DNA from: Pseudomonadales bacterium
GTDB taxonomy: Bacteria > Pseudomonadota > Gammaproteobacteria > Pseudomonadales > UBA7239
Direction: 5' to 3'
Assembly (NCBI GenBank): GCA_028280345.1
Contig: JANQLY010000012.1
Location: forward strand, 1-63,790
Length of the DNA stretch: 63,790 bases
The translations under genes and the position numbers were made by a program. The notes under the pieces were generated by a model that saw nothing but the letters and a program-made list of their open reading frames with translations, was not told the origin of the DNA and made no database searches. Below are positions 20,097 to 28,723 of this stretch, one piece after another. Positions within the stretch are counted from its first letter, which is position 1; each line of letters starts with the position of its first letter.

Positions 20097-20951
20097 TTAC
20101 CAGATGCCCTGGGATTCCCCGCCGCGAATAAACTGGTATTTCGCACGGGTCTCATCATTAATACCGCCCGCACCCCCACCAGAGCTACCGACAATAGCAC
20201 TCTCCCAGTCCCCGTAGATCGGGTTGGCGAGCATAAACCATTTCTCTCCCCAGAAATCGATATAACTGGCCGACTTGTCGCGTCGCTGCGCCGGGGTCAT
20301 ATCCGGTGAGGTGGCAATAAAATCTCCGAGGCTGTCGCCGATAATCTGTACAACACGGTAGTGCCCGGCAATAAACGCCCGGCGGCTGCTTTTATCCCAA
20401 TCCCAGTCTTCCTCAGCCTCGCGCATCAGCAGCTGCATTTCACCCCAGTTCAGCGGAAAGCCTGCTTCCTCAAGGTTGCGGTATGTGGCATCAAACAGAG
20501 AGACGTGACGGTTGGTCACATAAAATACCGTGACTCCCTTCTCCGCAGCGTAATTGGTGTACTGCAACGCACCAGGTACCGGTTTGGCGGCAGATTCCTT
20601 GACCCACTCTTGCCAGTCCTCGAGGTTAAAGGCCTTGTTCTGTGCCATCAGGTAATAACGAAACTCTGCATTACTTAAAATCGTTTCATCCACTTCGACA
20701 ATAATCGCAGGTAGCAGTTTTTCTGCATCATCATCCTGTTCCAGTGCAGCCGATTTTTTCGGATTGGCAAGCAACCCATCCAACTGTCTTTTCGCCTGGG
20801 CATAGACCTGCAAGGAAATGGCATCGGACTCTGCACTCGCTGTGCTCCAGAGCAAGGCATCAAGATCAGAGGACTGGGAAGTGTTTGTAGTTTGTGTACA
20901 GGCTGTCAGCAGTACACAGGCCGAGCAGACAAGTAATAACAGGGTTTTCAT
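20097..20951 (-). CDS. Lipoprotein of the e(P4)/class B-C acid phosphatase family, altered nucleophile
   Basis: A 284-residue HAD-superfamily lipoprotein. The signal ends in the lipobox LLTAC (Cys18). Residues about 80-250 match the 5'-nucleotidase e(P4) family: IIVEVDETIL (83-92), VTNRH, and the acidic IIGDSLGDF motif near the end. In the family the first motif is DxDET; here the nucleophilic Asp is Glu86, while the acid/base Asp88 is kept, so phosphatase activity may be lost or changed. Ser is followed by a normal outer-membrane sorting residue (T after C-T). I start at the ATG at 20951, seven bases after AAGGAG, not two codons upstream. Confidence 0.85.
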   Translation of the reverse strand: MKTLLLLVCSACVLLTACTQTTNTSQSSDLDALLWSTASAESDAISLQVYAQAKRQLDGLLANPKKSAALEQDDDAEKLLPAIIVEVDETILSNAEFRYYLMAQNKAFNLEDWQEWVKESAAKPVPGALQYTNYAAEKGVTVFYVTNRHVSLFDATYRNLEEAGFPLNWGEMQLLMREAEEDWDWDKSSRRAFIAGHYRVVQIIGDSLGDFIATSPDMTPAQRRDKSASYIDFWGEKWFMLANPIYGDWESAIVGSSGGGAGGINDETRAKYQFIRGGESQGIW

Positions 20952-21270
20952 AACCATCTCCTTAATGGAAATACAGTTTAACGCTTAATATGCATTCCTG
21001 ACCACTGTTCCGAACCCTGTAGGTATTGGGTATGGCACGGCTATTCGTACCTTGTTGTTATGATTGAAAACTATAACACCACCCGTACAACAGAAGATTG
21101 GAACCCGCTCACACAACCATCAAACTGCACAACAGCCGGGTCGAACAAAACAACCGTTAATCCCGGCCACAGTTTCAGCCCCGTATATTCCACCCACTCT
21201 CTGCTGGCAGCACCATTACAAAGCCCCTACAATGATTTTCCTTCAATTGATCAAAACAAGAGTTTGCAAT
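20952..21270. other. Divergent promoter region between lipoprotein and NTF2-like genes
   Basis: About 320 bases without a supported gene. Forward ORFs starting at 21060-21064 cross it but lack ribosome sites and the family match begins only at 21271. A TACAAT hexamer at about 21226 could be the -10 box of the NTF2-like gene, but no good -35 box accompanies it. Confidence 0.5.
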
Positions 21271-21750
21271 ATGGGCAATTTTACACGCGCAGAACTTGAA
21301 GAAGCGTTTGTTCTCTACGACAACGCTGTGAAAAACGCCGTTGCAACCGGTGACTGGAATAGCTGGGCCGACTTGTTTACCGAAGACGCTGTCTATATTG
21401 AACATGCCTATGGCGAGTTTCGGGGTCGCGAACAAATCCGCGAGTGGATATGTAAGGTAATGGCACCGTTTCCTACAATGTTTTTCCCCCAGGACTGGGT
21501 TCTCTACGACGAGGAAAATGATGCGATTGTGATGTGCGTACAAAATGCACTGCCCCACCCGGAAGATCCTGATACTACTTTCTCGTTCCCGAACTGGACG
21601 CGCCTGGTTTACGCTGGTAACGGTCAGTTCTCTCTCGAAGAAGATATTTACAACCCGAACATGGGTGCACCGGATGTGATTCGCCAGTGGCTTGCCGCCG
21701 GCGGCAAGTTCGCGACCAGCGAACAGGTAGAAATGCAGCACAAGGATTAA
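21271..21750 (+). CDS. NTF2-like / SnoaL-like domain protein
   Basis: A 159-residue protein with the cone-shaped NTF2 fold: an N-terminal helix (LEEAFVLYDNAVKNAVATGD), then WADLFTEDAVYIEHAYGEFRGREQIREW, whose Asp/His pattern is typical of SnoaL-like enzymes and ligand binders. Family members include steroid isomerases, dehydratases and cyclases. The ATG at 21271 fits the family N-terminus. The EthD gene follows after 18 bases, so the two form a likely operon in catabolism or processing of a hydrophobic compound; the compound is unknown. Confidence 0.85.
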   Translation: MGNFTRAELEEAFVLYDNAVKNAVATGDWNSWADLFTEDAVYIEHAYGEFRGREQIREWICKVMAPFPTMFFPQDWVLYDEENDAIVMCVQNALPHPEDPDTTFSFPNWTRLVYAGNGQFSLEEDIYNPNMGAPDVIRQWLAAGGKFATSEQVEMQHKD

Positions 21751-21768
21751 CAGGAGCCCGGCGTTACC

Positions 21769-22458
21769 ATGGAAAAACTGATGTATGTTGTCTGGAAAGA
21801 CAGCACTGTAAATGAAGACGAATTTCAACAACTCATGCGCGACAGCGCAGCAGCCTTTGCTGCCAGCAAGTTGCGTTTTACGTTTATCGATGCAGCGATT
21901 GCGCCTGCCGAGTCACTGCGTATTCGCTCAAAACGTTTCCAGACCCTGCCCTCCGCGGTAGTGAGCTTCTGGCTCGACAGCAGCACACAGCGGGCAACAC
22001 AGGAAGCCGTTCTGGAAAAACTCTGCGCTGAATTTGCCGGCTATGTAGTCACGGAATCCGAACCACTGGTGAACCGCGATCATCCTGCACAAGCCGGAGA
22101 GCGCACCTACGGCATGAATCAGGTGGTATTTTTTCAGAAGCCGACAGAGATGGACTATGCCAAGTGGATCGATATCTGGCATAACAGCCACACACAGGTA
22201 GCGATTGACACCCAATCCACCTTCGGCTATCGCCAGAATGTTGTAAGTCGTGCATTGACAGCAAATGCACCGGCAGTTGATGCGATTGTCGAAGAGAATT
22301 TTCCACCGGAGGCGATGACCTCACCGCACGCGTTTTATAACACCGCTGGAGACGAAGCCTTGTTAAAACAGCGCCAGACAGAGATGTTTGAAAGTGTGCA
22401 ACGCTTTATCGACCTGGAAAAGCTCGACTGCTTGCCCATGAGCGAATACAATTTTTGA
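21769..22458 (+). CDS. EthD-domain protein
   Basis: A 229-residue protein with two dimeric ferredoxin-like halves. The second half has MDYAKWIDIWHNSHTQVAID, the EthD signature (W...W...H). EthD proteins assist P450-linked degradation of ethers in some actinobacteria, and similar domains act as lyases or isomerases; the role here is unknown. A weak AGGAG site precedes the ATG. It is coupled with the NTF2-like gene upstream. The P450 in this window is 12 kb away and not linked to it. Confidence 0.8.
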   Translation: MEKLMYVVWKDSTVNEDEFQQLMRDSAAAFAASKLRFTFIDAAIAPAESLRIRSKRFQTLPSAVVSFWLDSSTQRATQEAVLEKLCAEFAGYVVTESEPLVNRDHPAQAGERTYGMNQVVFFQKPTEMDYAKWIDIWHNSHTQVAIDTQSTFGYRQNVVSRALTANAPAVDAIVEENFPPEAMTSPHAFYNTAGDEALLKQRQTEMFESVQRFIDLEKLDCLPMSEYNF

Positions 22459-22481
22459 GCAGTACCTTAACCGGCAATGAG

Positions 22482-23075
22482 TTAATAACGCAGTAACTCA
22501 TAAGCCTCACGAATTCGGATAAAGTCGCGAGCATCACCGCCGCGATCCGGATGATGCTGTTGAGCAAGGCGGCGATAGACCTGGCGCAATTCACCCTCCT
22601 CAATATCCGGTGCCACACCGAGCACCTCACAAGCTGATCGTTGTTTATCCTGTCGATAATAAAACTGCCAGAAATCGTCGAGCAAGCCTTGTACCTCACT
22701 GTCGGTAACCGACTCACAATTGCTCCAGTCGAGGTAAAACTCTCGCAGTTTTTCACTACCAACCTGCGAGGCCGGCAGCACTGTTTGCTCACTCTGCATC
22801 GTCGCTAGCGCAATATGTAGCGATGAGATATCCAGCCACAGATTTTCATTACGTAGTTCATCCTGCAACTGAAACAACGCATTCATAACCAGAAAATTGA
22901 TACGGAACAGGTCGGTTAAACCGTGGCGTTCAAACAGAGCGGAAAGCTCTGCATGCTGTTGCAGGTGTTCGATCAGGCCGTGAATCGTATAGGCCGAAGA
23001 CGCCTCACGCAGCAGATTAAGAATAAATACCTTGAGAACCCGTTGTTCGGGGCGTTGTGCGGGGACGACACTCAT
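22482..23075 (-). CDS. DnaJ-domain protein with DNAJ-related N-terminal domain
   Basis: A 197-residue protein. Residues 1-125 match the DNAJ-related domain seen in gammaproteobacteria (RVLKVFILNLLREASSAYT, FRINFLVMNALFQLQDEL). The last 60 residues are a J domain with EVLGVAPDIEEGELRQVYRR and the essential HPD motif (QQHHPDRGGD), so it should stimulate an Hsp70 ATPase. Its ATG overlaps the TGA of the nitroreductase gene by one base. Confidence 0.92.
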   Translation of the reverse strand: MSVVPAQRPEQRVLKVFILNLLREASSAYTIHGLIEHLQQHAELSALFERHGLTDLFRINFLVMNALFQLQDELRNENLWLDISSLHIALATMQSEQTVLPASQVGSEKLREFYLDWSNCESVTDSEVQGLLDDFWQFYYRQDKQRSACEVLGVAPDIEEGELRQVYRRLAQQHHPDRGGDARDFIRIREAYELLRY

Positions 23076-23743
23076 CACCCGCCTATCTCATCAACCTCTT
23101 TGCCCTGCCAGGGCCGGTTACCGTAGCGATCCAGCGACACTACATCTCCCACCGGTTTTCGCGTCGTTGGCCCATAACCACCCTGCGGCCAACCCAGCGT
23201 TATCATCACACAAGGCGTGTGACTTGCAGGCACACCAAGAATTTTGCGCGCCTTGCGATTATTCCACAGCGGCATTGTCGCAAGGTTGGTGCCAAGCCCC
23301 ACAGCACGCGCAGCCAGCATCATATTCTGAATGGCCGGAAACACTGAACCGTAGTTACTCGCTGCCTGTAATACCGGCCAACCGAGGCGTCCGCCCTTGT
23401 AGCAGGCAACAATCATCGCAGGATAGTCCACAAAGTGCTCTACGCCCCAGTCTGTGGCTTTGAAGACCTTGGCAAAACCCGGATCTTTTTCTGCCTTTTT
23501 CGCCAGAGAAGGCCGCGCAAGCTTCCACATACCACTGTTCATTTTGCCAAGCTGCTGCTTTACGGTTTCGTCGCGCACAATAATAAATTCCCATTTCTGC
23601 GCATTCATCGAGTTCGGTGCTTTTGTACCGAGATGAATAATTTCCAGTAGTAGTGCATCTTCTATCGGCTCATCCGTCACGCGGCGAATTGCCCGCTGCG
23701 TTGTCATCGCCTGATCCAGTGACATGGAAAAATCGTGCTTCAC
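23075..23743 (-). CDS. Nitroreductase family protein
   Basis: A 222-residue FMN-dependent oxidoreductase. The N-terminal MTTQRAIRRVTDEPIED is the FMN-phosphate-binding R.S/R region, and the middle TKAPNSMNAQKWEFIIVRDE and C-terminal LGVPASHTPCVMITLGWPQG match the family. It probably reduces nitro compounds, quinones or enones using NAD(P)H; the physiological substrate is unknown. The GTG start is preceded by GGGAGGG. It overlaps the J-domain gene by one base, forming a two-gene operon. Confidence 0.92.
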   Translation of the reverse strand: MKHDFSMSLDQAMTTQRAIRRVTDEPIEDALLLEIIHLGTKAPNSMNAQKWEFIIVRDETVKQQLGKMNSGMWKLARPSLAKKAEKDPGFAKVFKATDWGVEHFVDYPAMIVACYKGGRLGWPVLQAASNYGSVFPAIQNMMLAARAVGLGTNLATMPLWNNRKARKILGVPASHTPCVMITLGWPQGGYGPTTRKPVGDVVSLDRYGNRPWQGKEVDEIGG

Positions 23744-23795
23744 TATTAACCCTCCCCCAATTAACCCTCTCCCAGGTAGTCCTCTGGCAAGTCCT

Positions 23796-24167
23796 CTAGT
23801 TTAAATCCAGTGCGTATTGCTTAAGCTTTTCCAACGGCACGATATCCAGTGCGCGCTGGTGGGTTGACTGCAAAAACACCTTCGGTGCCATACCCTGCTC
23901 AAACGCTTCAAGCCAGCGCGCAGCACATAAACACCAGCGCTCCCCGGGTTTAACACCAGGAAAACCATAGTCCAGCATCGGGGTCGACAAATCGTTGCCG
24001 CGAAAGCGACTGTATTGAAGAAAGTCCTGCGACGCCTCAATACACACTGTATGGGAGCCCACATCGTCAGGACCGGTATTGCAGCAACCATCGCGGTAAA
24101 AACCTGTAACCGGATCATGACTGCAGGGCTGCAGCTCGCCACCTAGCACATTCAGGGGTGGATCCAT
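23796..24167 (-). CDS. DUF2237 family protein
   Basis: A 123-residue protein with the DUF2237 layout: NVLGGELQPCSHDPVTGFYR, then DGCCNTGPDDVGSHTVCIE, and PGVKPGERWCLCAARWLEA, ending in a helix. Conserved cysteines and histidines suggest metal binding; no biochemical role is known. ATG at 24167 is preferred to a TTG nine codons upstream because GGAAA precedes it. Cytoplasmic. Confidence 0.88.
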   Translation of the reverse strand: MDPPLNVLGGELQPCSHDPVTGFYRDGCCNTGPDDVGSHTVCIEASQDFLQYSRFRGNDLSTPMLDYGFPGVKPGERWCLCAARWLEAFEQGMAPKVFLQSTHQRALDIVPLEKLKQYALDLN

Positions 24168-24259
24168 TTCGATTTCCACAACCAGTCTCCTCAACCGTAA
24201 AATCAGCCCACACTATACCAGAGCTGCACCAGGCTCTGTGATGCCCCGGGCAAATCCCC

Positions 24260-24265
24260 TATAAT
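24260..24265 (+). promoter_or_regulatory. Possible -10 box of the dnaX operon
   Basis: A perfect TATAAT 78 bases before the dnaX start. The hexamer 17 bases upstream is a poor -35 box. A small stem (GGCCC/GGGCC) follows. Medium-low confidence. Confidence 0.35.
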
Positions 24266-24343
24266 GGCCCCTTCGCCGGCAGGGCCGGGCAACCACATAC
24301 AGCCCACGGCCCACCGATTCAAATTCAGGCTCAAACAGTATTT

Positions 24344-26251
24344 ATGTCGTACCAGGTATTAGCCCGCAAGTGGCGCCCCAAAATCTTCCGGGAAATGGCG
24401 GGCCAGGAGCACGTGCTCAAGGCGTTGATTAACGCACTTGACCACAATCGCCTGCACCACGCCTACCTGTTTACTGGCACCCGTGGCGTCGGCAAAACCA
24501 CTATTGCCCGCATCCTTGCGAAATGCCTCAACTGCGAGACCGGGATCAGCTCCGAGCCCTGTGGCACTTGCAGCGCTTGTCTGGAAATTGACGAGGGCCG
24601 CTTTGTAGACCTGATCGAAGTGGATGCCGCTTCGCGTACCAAGGTAGAAGACACACGGGAGTTGCTTGAAAACGTGCAATACGCTCCGACCCGGGGACGC
24701 TACAAGGTCTACCTGATCGACGAAGTTCACATGCTCTCGATGAACAGCTTCAATGCGCTGCTCAAAACCCTTGAGGAACCGCCACCCCATGTGAAGTTTC
24801 TGCTCGCAACCACCGACCCGCAGAAACTGCCGGTCACTATTCTGTCACGCTGCCTGCAATTCAACCTAAAGAACCTCAATCCGGAGCGCATTGTCGAGCA
24901 TCTCAAGCTGGTGCTGGGACAGGAAATGATCGAATTTGAGGAAGTGGCACTGTGGCAACTCGGACGCGCCGCCGACGGCAGTATGCGCGATGCCCTGAGC
25001 CTCACCGACCAGGCGATTGCGTTTGGCAATGGCAACCTGAACGACACCGATGTGCGCAATATGCTTGGCACTATAGACCGGCAATATGTACTACACATGG
25101 TGAATGCGCTCGCCAGTCAGGATGCTGCATCACTGCTCGAGTGTGTTGAACAGCTTGCCGAACACAACCCCGATTACAGCGGTGCGCTCGACGAACTACT
25201 CAGTCTGCTTCACCGCATAGCGCTTGCCCAGACCCTGCCCGAAAGCATTGATGACAGCTACGGCGATGGCGAACAGGTGAAGCAGCTCGCTAGCCAGCTG
25301 TGCGCCGAAGACGTACAGCTGTTTTATCAGATGGGCATTAATGGTCAGCGCGATCTGCCCCTCGCACCGGACCCACGTTCCGGTTTCGAGATGGTGCTGC
25401 TGCGCATGCTCGCGTTCAAACCCCAGGGCATTCCGGAATTACCTGAGGGCTCACTGGAAAACAACACAACCGACATCTCCACGACTAATGCCGCTACTGC
25501 GAGTTCTGCAAACCCCGCCGCCGTAAGCAGCACTCAAAGCGAACCGCCACCCCCTGCCGTGGAACCCGCGGCAAAAAAGCCTGAGCCGGTGCGGCCGGCA
25601 CCGGAGCCCTCTCAAACCCCGGTCCCGGAACCACCACCGTATATTACTGAACCCGACTTTCAAATGGCGCCAGAGATGGCTGCTGATCCTGTTGCGACAG
25701 CAGAAATGCCTACCCCTGAACCTGCTGACGCTGCTGTCCCGACGGAACCTGCTATAGAACCTGTTGCAGAATCGGCTGTAGCAACCGAGATAGAAACAAA
25801 GAACAATAGTGAAAAAAACAACAGCGATGCACTAACCGCTGTGACTCTGCCACACTTTAACAGCGACACCTGGTATCAGGTTTTTAACGGACTCAATATC
25901 AGCGGTGTGATTCAGAATACTGCCGCACACTGCGTACTCGATGCAGCAAATCACGGCGATACCAGCGAGATACACTTTACACTTGATGACAAACAGGCCT
26001 CGCTCTATAACCCGTCGCATCAAGAACGTCTGGCTACTGCACTGAGTGACTACTTTGGCAGTCCGGTTAATGTCACCATCACTGTCGGCACCGCACTCAA
26101 GGAAACGCCAGCTGCGATCAAACAGCGCCTGCTCGACGAGCGACAACAACAGGCGCGTGAAGCCTTTGAGCAACACGACGATGTACAAACCATTGTGGAA
26201 CACTTTGGCGGCAGAATTTTGCCGCACAGCATCAAACCACTCGACCACTAA
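24344..26251 (+). CDS. dnaX: DNA polymerase III subunits gamma and tau
   Basis: The 635-residue tau subunit of the clamp loader. The AAA+ domain (1-240) has Walker A GTRGVGKT (45-52), a four-cysteine zinc module at about 61-82, and Walker B VYLIDEVHML. Domain III follows to about 370, then a Pro/Glu/Ala-rich linker (about 375-490) and the tau-specific C-terminus that binds polymerase alpha and DnaB. A slippery heptamer and hairpin at codons 410-412 should produce a shorter gamma form of 413 residues. It is the first gene of a dnaX-ybaB-recR operon, the normal order. Confidence 0.98.
   Translation: MSYQVLARKWRPKIFREMAGQEHVLKALINALDHNRLHHAYLFTGTRGVGKTTIARILAKCLNCETGISSEPCGTCSACLEIDEGRFVDLIEVDAASRTKVEDTRELLENVQYAPTRGRYKVYLIDEVHMLSMNSFNALLKTLEEPPPHVKFLLATTDPQKLPVTILSRCLQFNLKNLNPERIVEHLKLVLGQEMIEFEEVALWQLGRAADGSMRDALSLTDQAIAFGNGNLNDTDVRNMLGTIDRQYVLHMVNALASQDAASLLECVEQLAEHNPDYSGALDELLSLLHRIALAQTLPESIDDSYGDGEQVKQLASQLCAEDVQLFYQMGINGQRDLPLAPDPRSGFEMVLLRMLAFKPQGIPELPEGSLENNTTDISTTNAATASSANPAAVSSTQSEPPPPAVEPAAKKPEPVRPAPEPSQTPVPEPPPYITEPDFQMAPEMAADPVATAEMPTPEPADAAVPTEPAIEPVAESAVATEIETKNNSEKNNSDALTAVTLPHFNSDTWYQVFNGLNISGVIQNTAAHCVLDAANHGDTSEIHFTLDDKQASLYNPSHQERLATALSDYFGSPVNVTITVGTALKETPAAIKQRLLDERQQQAREAFEQHDDVQTIVEHFGGRILPHSIKPLDH
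25573..25604 (+). promoter_or_regulatory. Programmed -1 frameshift signal in dnaX
   Basis: The heptamer A AAA AAG (25573-25579) lies in the correct zero frame (GCA AAA AAG, codons 410-412). After a -1 slip the next codons are GCC and TGA (25582-25584), so translation ends at once and yields a gamma protein of about 413 residues. Six bases after the heptamer is a perfect stem CCGGTGC/GCACCGG (25586-25592 with 25598-25604) with a five-base loop. This is the same arrangement as in E. coli dnaX. No clear upstream Shine-Dalgarno stimulator is visible. Confidence 0.88.
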
Positions 26252-26292
26252 CTTTTTATCGACACAAGTCAGCAGACAAATAGAGGTAAGGC

Positions 26293-26625
26293 ATGAAACT
26301 CGGCGATATCGGTGACATGATGAAACAGGCAAAACAGATGCAAGCCAAAATGCAGGCGATGCAGGATGAAATTGCCAACCTTGAAACCACCGGCGAATCC
26401 GGCGCCGGACTGGTAAAAGTAACCATGACAGGCCGTCATGATGTACGCAAAGTCAGCATCGACGACTCCCTGCTCAGCGAAAACAAGGAAGTTCTCGAAG
26501 ATCTTATTGCCGCCGCACTCAACGATGCGGTACGCAAGGTCGAAATCACCACCAAGGAAAAAATGGCCGAACTGACCGGTGGACTTGAAATGCCTCCGGG
26601 CTTCGACATGAAAATGCCGTTTTAG
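26293..26625 (+). CDS. ybaB: YbaB/EbfC family nucleoid-associated protein
   Basis: A 110-residue protein with the family layout: a charged N-terminal helix ([20 protein letters not shown]), a beta-rich DNA-binding centre ([20 protein letters not shown]) and a C-terminal tail ending [11 protein letters not shown]. It dimerises and binds DNA, often next to recR and dnaX as here. It lies 41 bases after dnaX and 3 bases before recR. Confidence 0.97.
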   Translation: MKLGDIGDMMKQAKQMQAKMQAMQDEIANLETTGESGAGLVKVTMTGRHDVRKVSIDDSLLSENKEVLEDLIAAALNDAVRKVEITTKEKMAELTGGLEMPPGFDMKMPF

Positions 26626-26628
26626 TCT

Positions 26629-27231
26629 ATGTTATTTAGCCCCCTGATTAACGAGCTGATTGCAGCACTGAAGTGCCTGCCCGGTGTTGGCCCGAAGTCT
26701 GCCCAGCGCATTGCCGTGCAACTGCTCGAACGGGATCGGCCGGGTGGCCTGCGCCTCGCGAAAGCATTGGAAGAAGCACTGGAAAAGGTGGGCAACTGTG
26801 CGTTGTGTCGCACACTGACGGAAGAGACTATTTGCAATATTTGCAGCAATCCGAAGCGAGATCGCGAAGTTCTCTGTGTGATCGAAACCCCCGCCGACAT
26901 GCTGGCCATCGAACAGGCGGGCAGCTTTAACGGTCTGTACTTCGTACTGATGGGGCACCTCTCCCCGATTGATGGCATTGGCCCTTCAGATATCGGTATC
27001 GACACATTGGTAGAACGGCTTAACGAGGAAAACATTCGCGAGCTGATTCTCGCAACAAACACCACGGTGGAAGGCGAAGCCACTGCCTATTACATTATGG
27101 ATAAAGCCAAAGCGCTTGGTGTCACTGTCTCCCGCATTGCCCACGGCGTGCCTGTAGGCGGCGAGCTGGAATACGTTGATGGCAATACCCTGGCCCAGGC
27201 CATTGCCGGGCGCACCGTCTTTTCAGAATAA
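26629..27231 (+). CDS. recR: Recombination mediator protein RecR
   Basis: A 200-residue RecR. It has the N-terminal helix-hairpin-helix ([16 protein letters not shown]), a four-cysteine zinc finger ([16 protein letters not shown]) and the Toprim domain with [13 protein letters not shown] and [11 protein letters not shown]. With RecF and RecO it loads RecA on gapped DNA. It starts three bases after the ybaB stop, indicating tight coupling. Confidence 0.98.
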   Translation: MLFSPLINELIAALKCLPGVGPKSAQRIAVQLLERDRPGGLRLAKALEEALEKVGNCALCRTLTEETICNICSNPKRDREVLCVIETPADMLAIEQAGSFNGLYFVLMGHLSPIDGIGPSDIGIDTLVERLNEENIRELILATNTTVEGEATAYYIMDKAKALGVTVSRIAHGVPVGGELEYVDGNTLAQAIAGRTVFSE

Positions 27232-27248
27232 CCACCCAAAAGGAATCT

Positions 27249-28379
27249 GTGTTGTTAACCCCTGCCGACTACCTGTTTATCTGTGACGATGACGCCCTGC
27301 GTGAAGCGGCAATCGCGTGGCAGAACAGCGACTATATTGCACTGGATACCGAGTTTATTCGCACCAACACGTTTTACCCGATTCCCGGGCTGATTCAGGT
27401 TTACGACGGGGAACACTGCTACCTGATCGACCCTACCCGGCTCAACGATTACGCACCAATGACCGAGGTACTTAACAACGATCAGGTAGTTAAAATCCTG
27501 CACTCCTGCAGTGAAGACCTCGAAGTATTCGACGACCTGTTACATACCGTGCCTGACAATCTGTTTGACACTCAGGTGGCTGCTGCATTTCTCGGTCATC
27601 GTTTTTCCATTGGCTACTCCGCCCTTGTCAATGACATTCTCGGTATTGATCTACCCAAGGAAGAAAGTCGCTCCGACTGGTTACAACGCCCGTTGACCGA
27701 CAAACAACTGACCTATGCTTGTCTGGATGTTATTCACTTGTATGAAGTATTTGAACATCTTACCGCACACAGCAGCTATGCTGACAAGCAAGAGTGGATA
27801 GAGCAATGCAACCGTGAGCTTATTAACAACTATCGCAAGACCCAGGATCCGGAGCAGTATTTTTTCCGCATTAAAAATGGCTGGCGTCTCAATCCGTCCC
27901 AACAGATCAAATTACAGGAACTGTCACTCTGGCGCGAACAGGAAGCACGGCGACGCAACAAACCGCGTAACCATATTGTCAGAGACAACGCACTGTGGGG
28001 CATCGCTGCTAAACAACCGGCAAACAAACAGGATTTGCAGACGATTGAAGACCTGTCACCGAATACCATCAAGCGCTACGGCGAAACACTGATTGACCTG
28101 CTCGACCAGCCACTACACCGCGAACCGGAGTTTTTATTACCCAAACCGCTGCCAAAAGAGATTGGCATACTGGTAAAAAAGCTTAAAGCCTTTGCCAACA
28201 ACAAAGCCGAACAACTGAATATTGCCACCGAAATGTTAATCCGCAAAAAAGACTACGAAAACTTCGTACGCAGTGGCATGCAAAGTGGCAATTACGATTT
28301 ACCTGATAACCTGAAAGGCTGGCGCGAGCCACTGATTGGCGAAGCCTTTCTTGATATCGCCCGTCAGTGGCACGCATAA
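27249..28379 (+). CDS. rnd: Ribonuclease D
   Basis: A 376-residue 3'-5' exoribonuclease for tRNA and other RNA maturation. The DEDD catalytic domain (about 1-200) shows YIALDTEFIRTNTFYP (first D and E), the HSCSEDLEV Asp segment and YACLDVIHLYEVF (last Asp, Y-type). An HRDC domain follows (about 210-290) with LSLWREQEARRRNKPRN. The start is GTG at 27249 with AGGAA upstream. It follows recR by 17 bases. Confidence 0.95.
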   Translation: MLLTPADYLFICDDDALREAAIAWQNSDYIALDTEFIRTNTFYPIPGLIQVYDGEHCYLIDPTRLNDYAPMTEVLNNDQVVKILHSCSEDLEVFDDLLHTVPDNLFDTQVAAAFLGHRFSIGYSALVNDILGIDLPKEESRSDWLQRPLTDKQLTYACLDVIHLYEVFEHLTAHSSYADKQEWIEQCNRELINNYRKTQDPEQYFFRIKNGWRLNPSQQIKLQELSLWREQEARRRNKPRNHIVRDNALWGIAAKQPANKQDLQTIEDLSPNTIKRYGETLIDLLDQPLHREPEFLLPKPLPKEIGILVKKLKAFANNKAEQLNIATEMLIRKKDYENFVRSGMQSGNYDLPDNLKGWREPLIGEAFLDIARQWHA

Positions 28380-28406
28380 ACTCGATTGATTTGACGGAGT
28401 CATACC

Positions 28407-28718
28407 TTGAGCAAACTTCTTACCCACATCTATCGCAGCAGCAAACAGGAAGGCATGTACCTTTATGTTGATAAGCAACGGGGTCTTGACGAAGTGCCGG
28501 AAGAGCTACTAAAACGTTTTGGCAAACCGGAACCGGCAATGACACTGGTACTGGAGCCCGACAAAAAACTCGCCCGTGCGGATGCCACCACAGTTATTAA
28601 AGCGATTGAAGAACAGGGCTACTATTTACAAATGCCGCCACGTGCTGACGAGTATATGCAGCAAGTCAACCATGAAAATAGCAAGCTGTATTCACAAAAA
28701 AGCGATCACGACTGTTAG
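28407..28718 (+). CDS. ycgL: YcgL domain protein
   Basis: A 103-residue protein with the YcgL fold signature: a strand KLLTHIYRSSKQEGMYLYVD and the later LVLEPDKKLARADATTV helix. Function unknown; the genes ycgL and ycgN often sit next to rnd. The start is a TTG at 28407 with ACGGAGT upstream, since no ATG fits. It runs 27 bases after rnd and 5 bases before ycgN. Confidence 0.9.
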   Translation: MSKLLTHIYRSSKQEGMYLYVDKQRGLDEVPEELLKRFGKPEPAMTLVLEPDKKLARADATTVIKAIEEQGYYLQMPPRADEYMQQVNHENSKLYSQKSDHDC

Positions 28719-28723
28719 CGCAC

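Noticed and set aside
21175..21831. A 218-codon reverse ORF opposite the NTF2-like gene
   Set aside because: It lies across the NTF2-like and the start of the EthD genes, which have clear family motifs; the reverse frame does not.
24195..24343. A possible 4.5S (SRP) RNA gene upstream of dnaX, as in pseudomonads
   Set aside because: The conserved tetraloop segment around GGAAGCAGCC is not present, only a small GC-rich stem.
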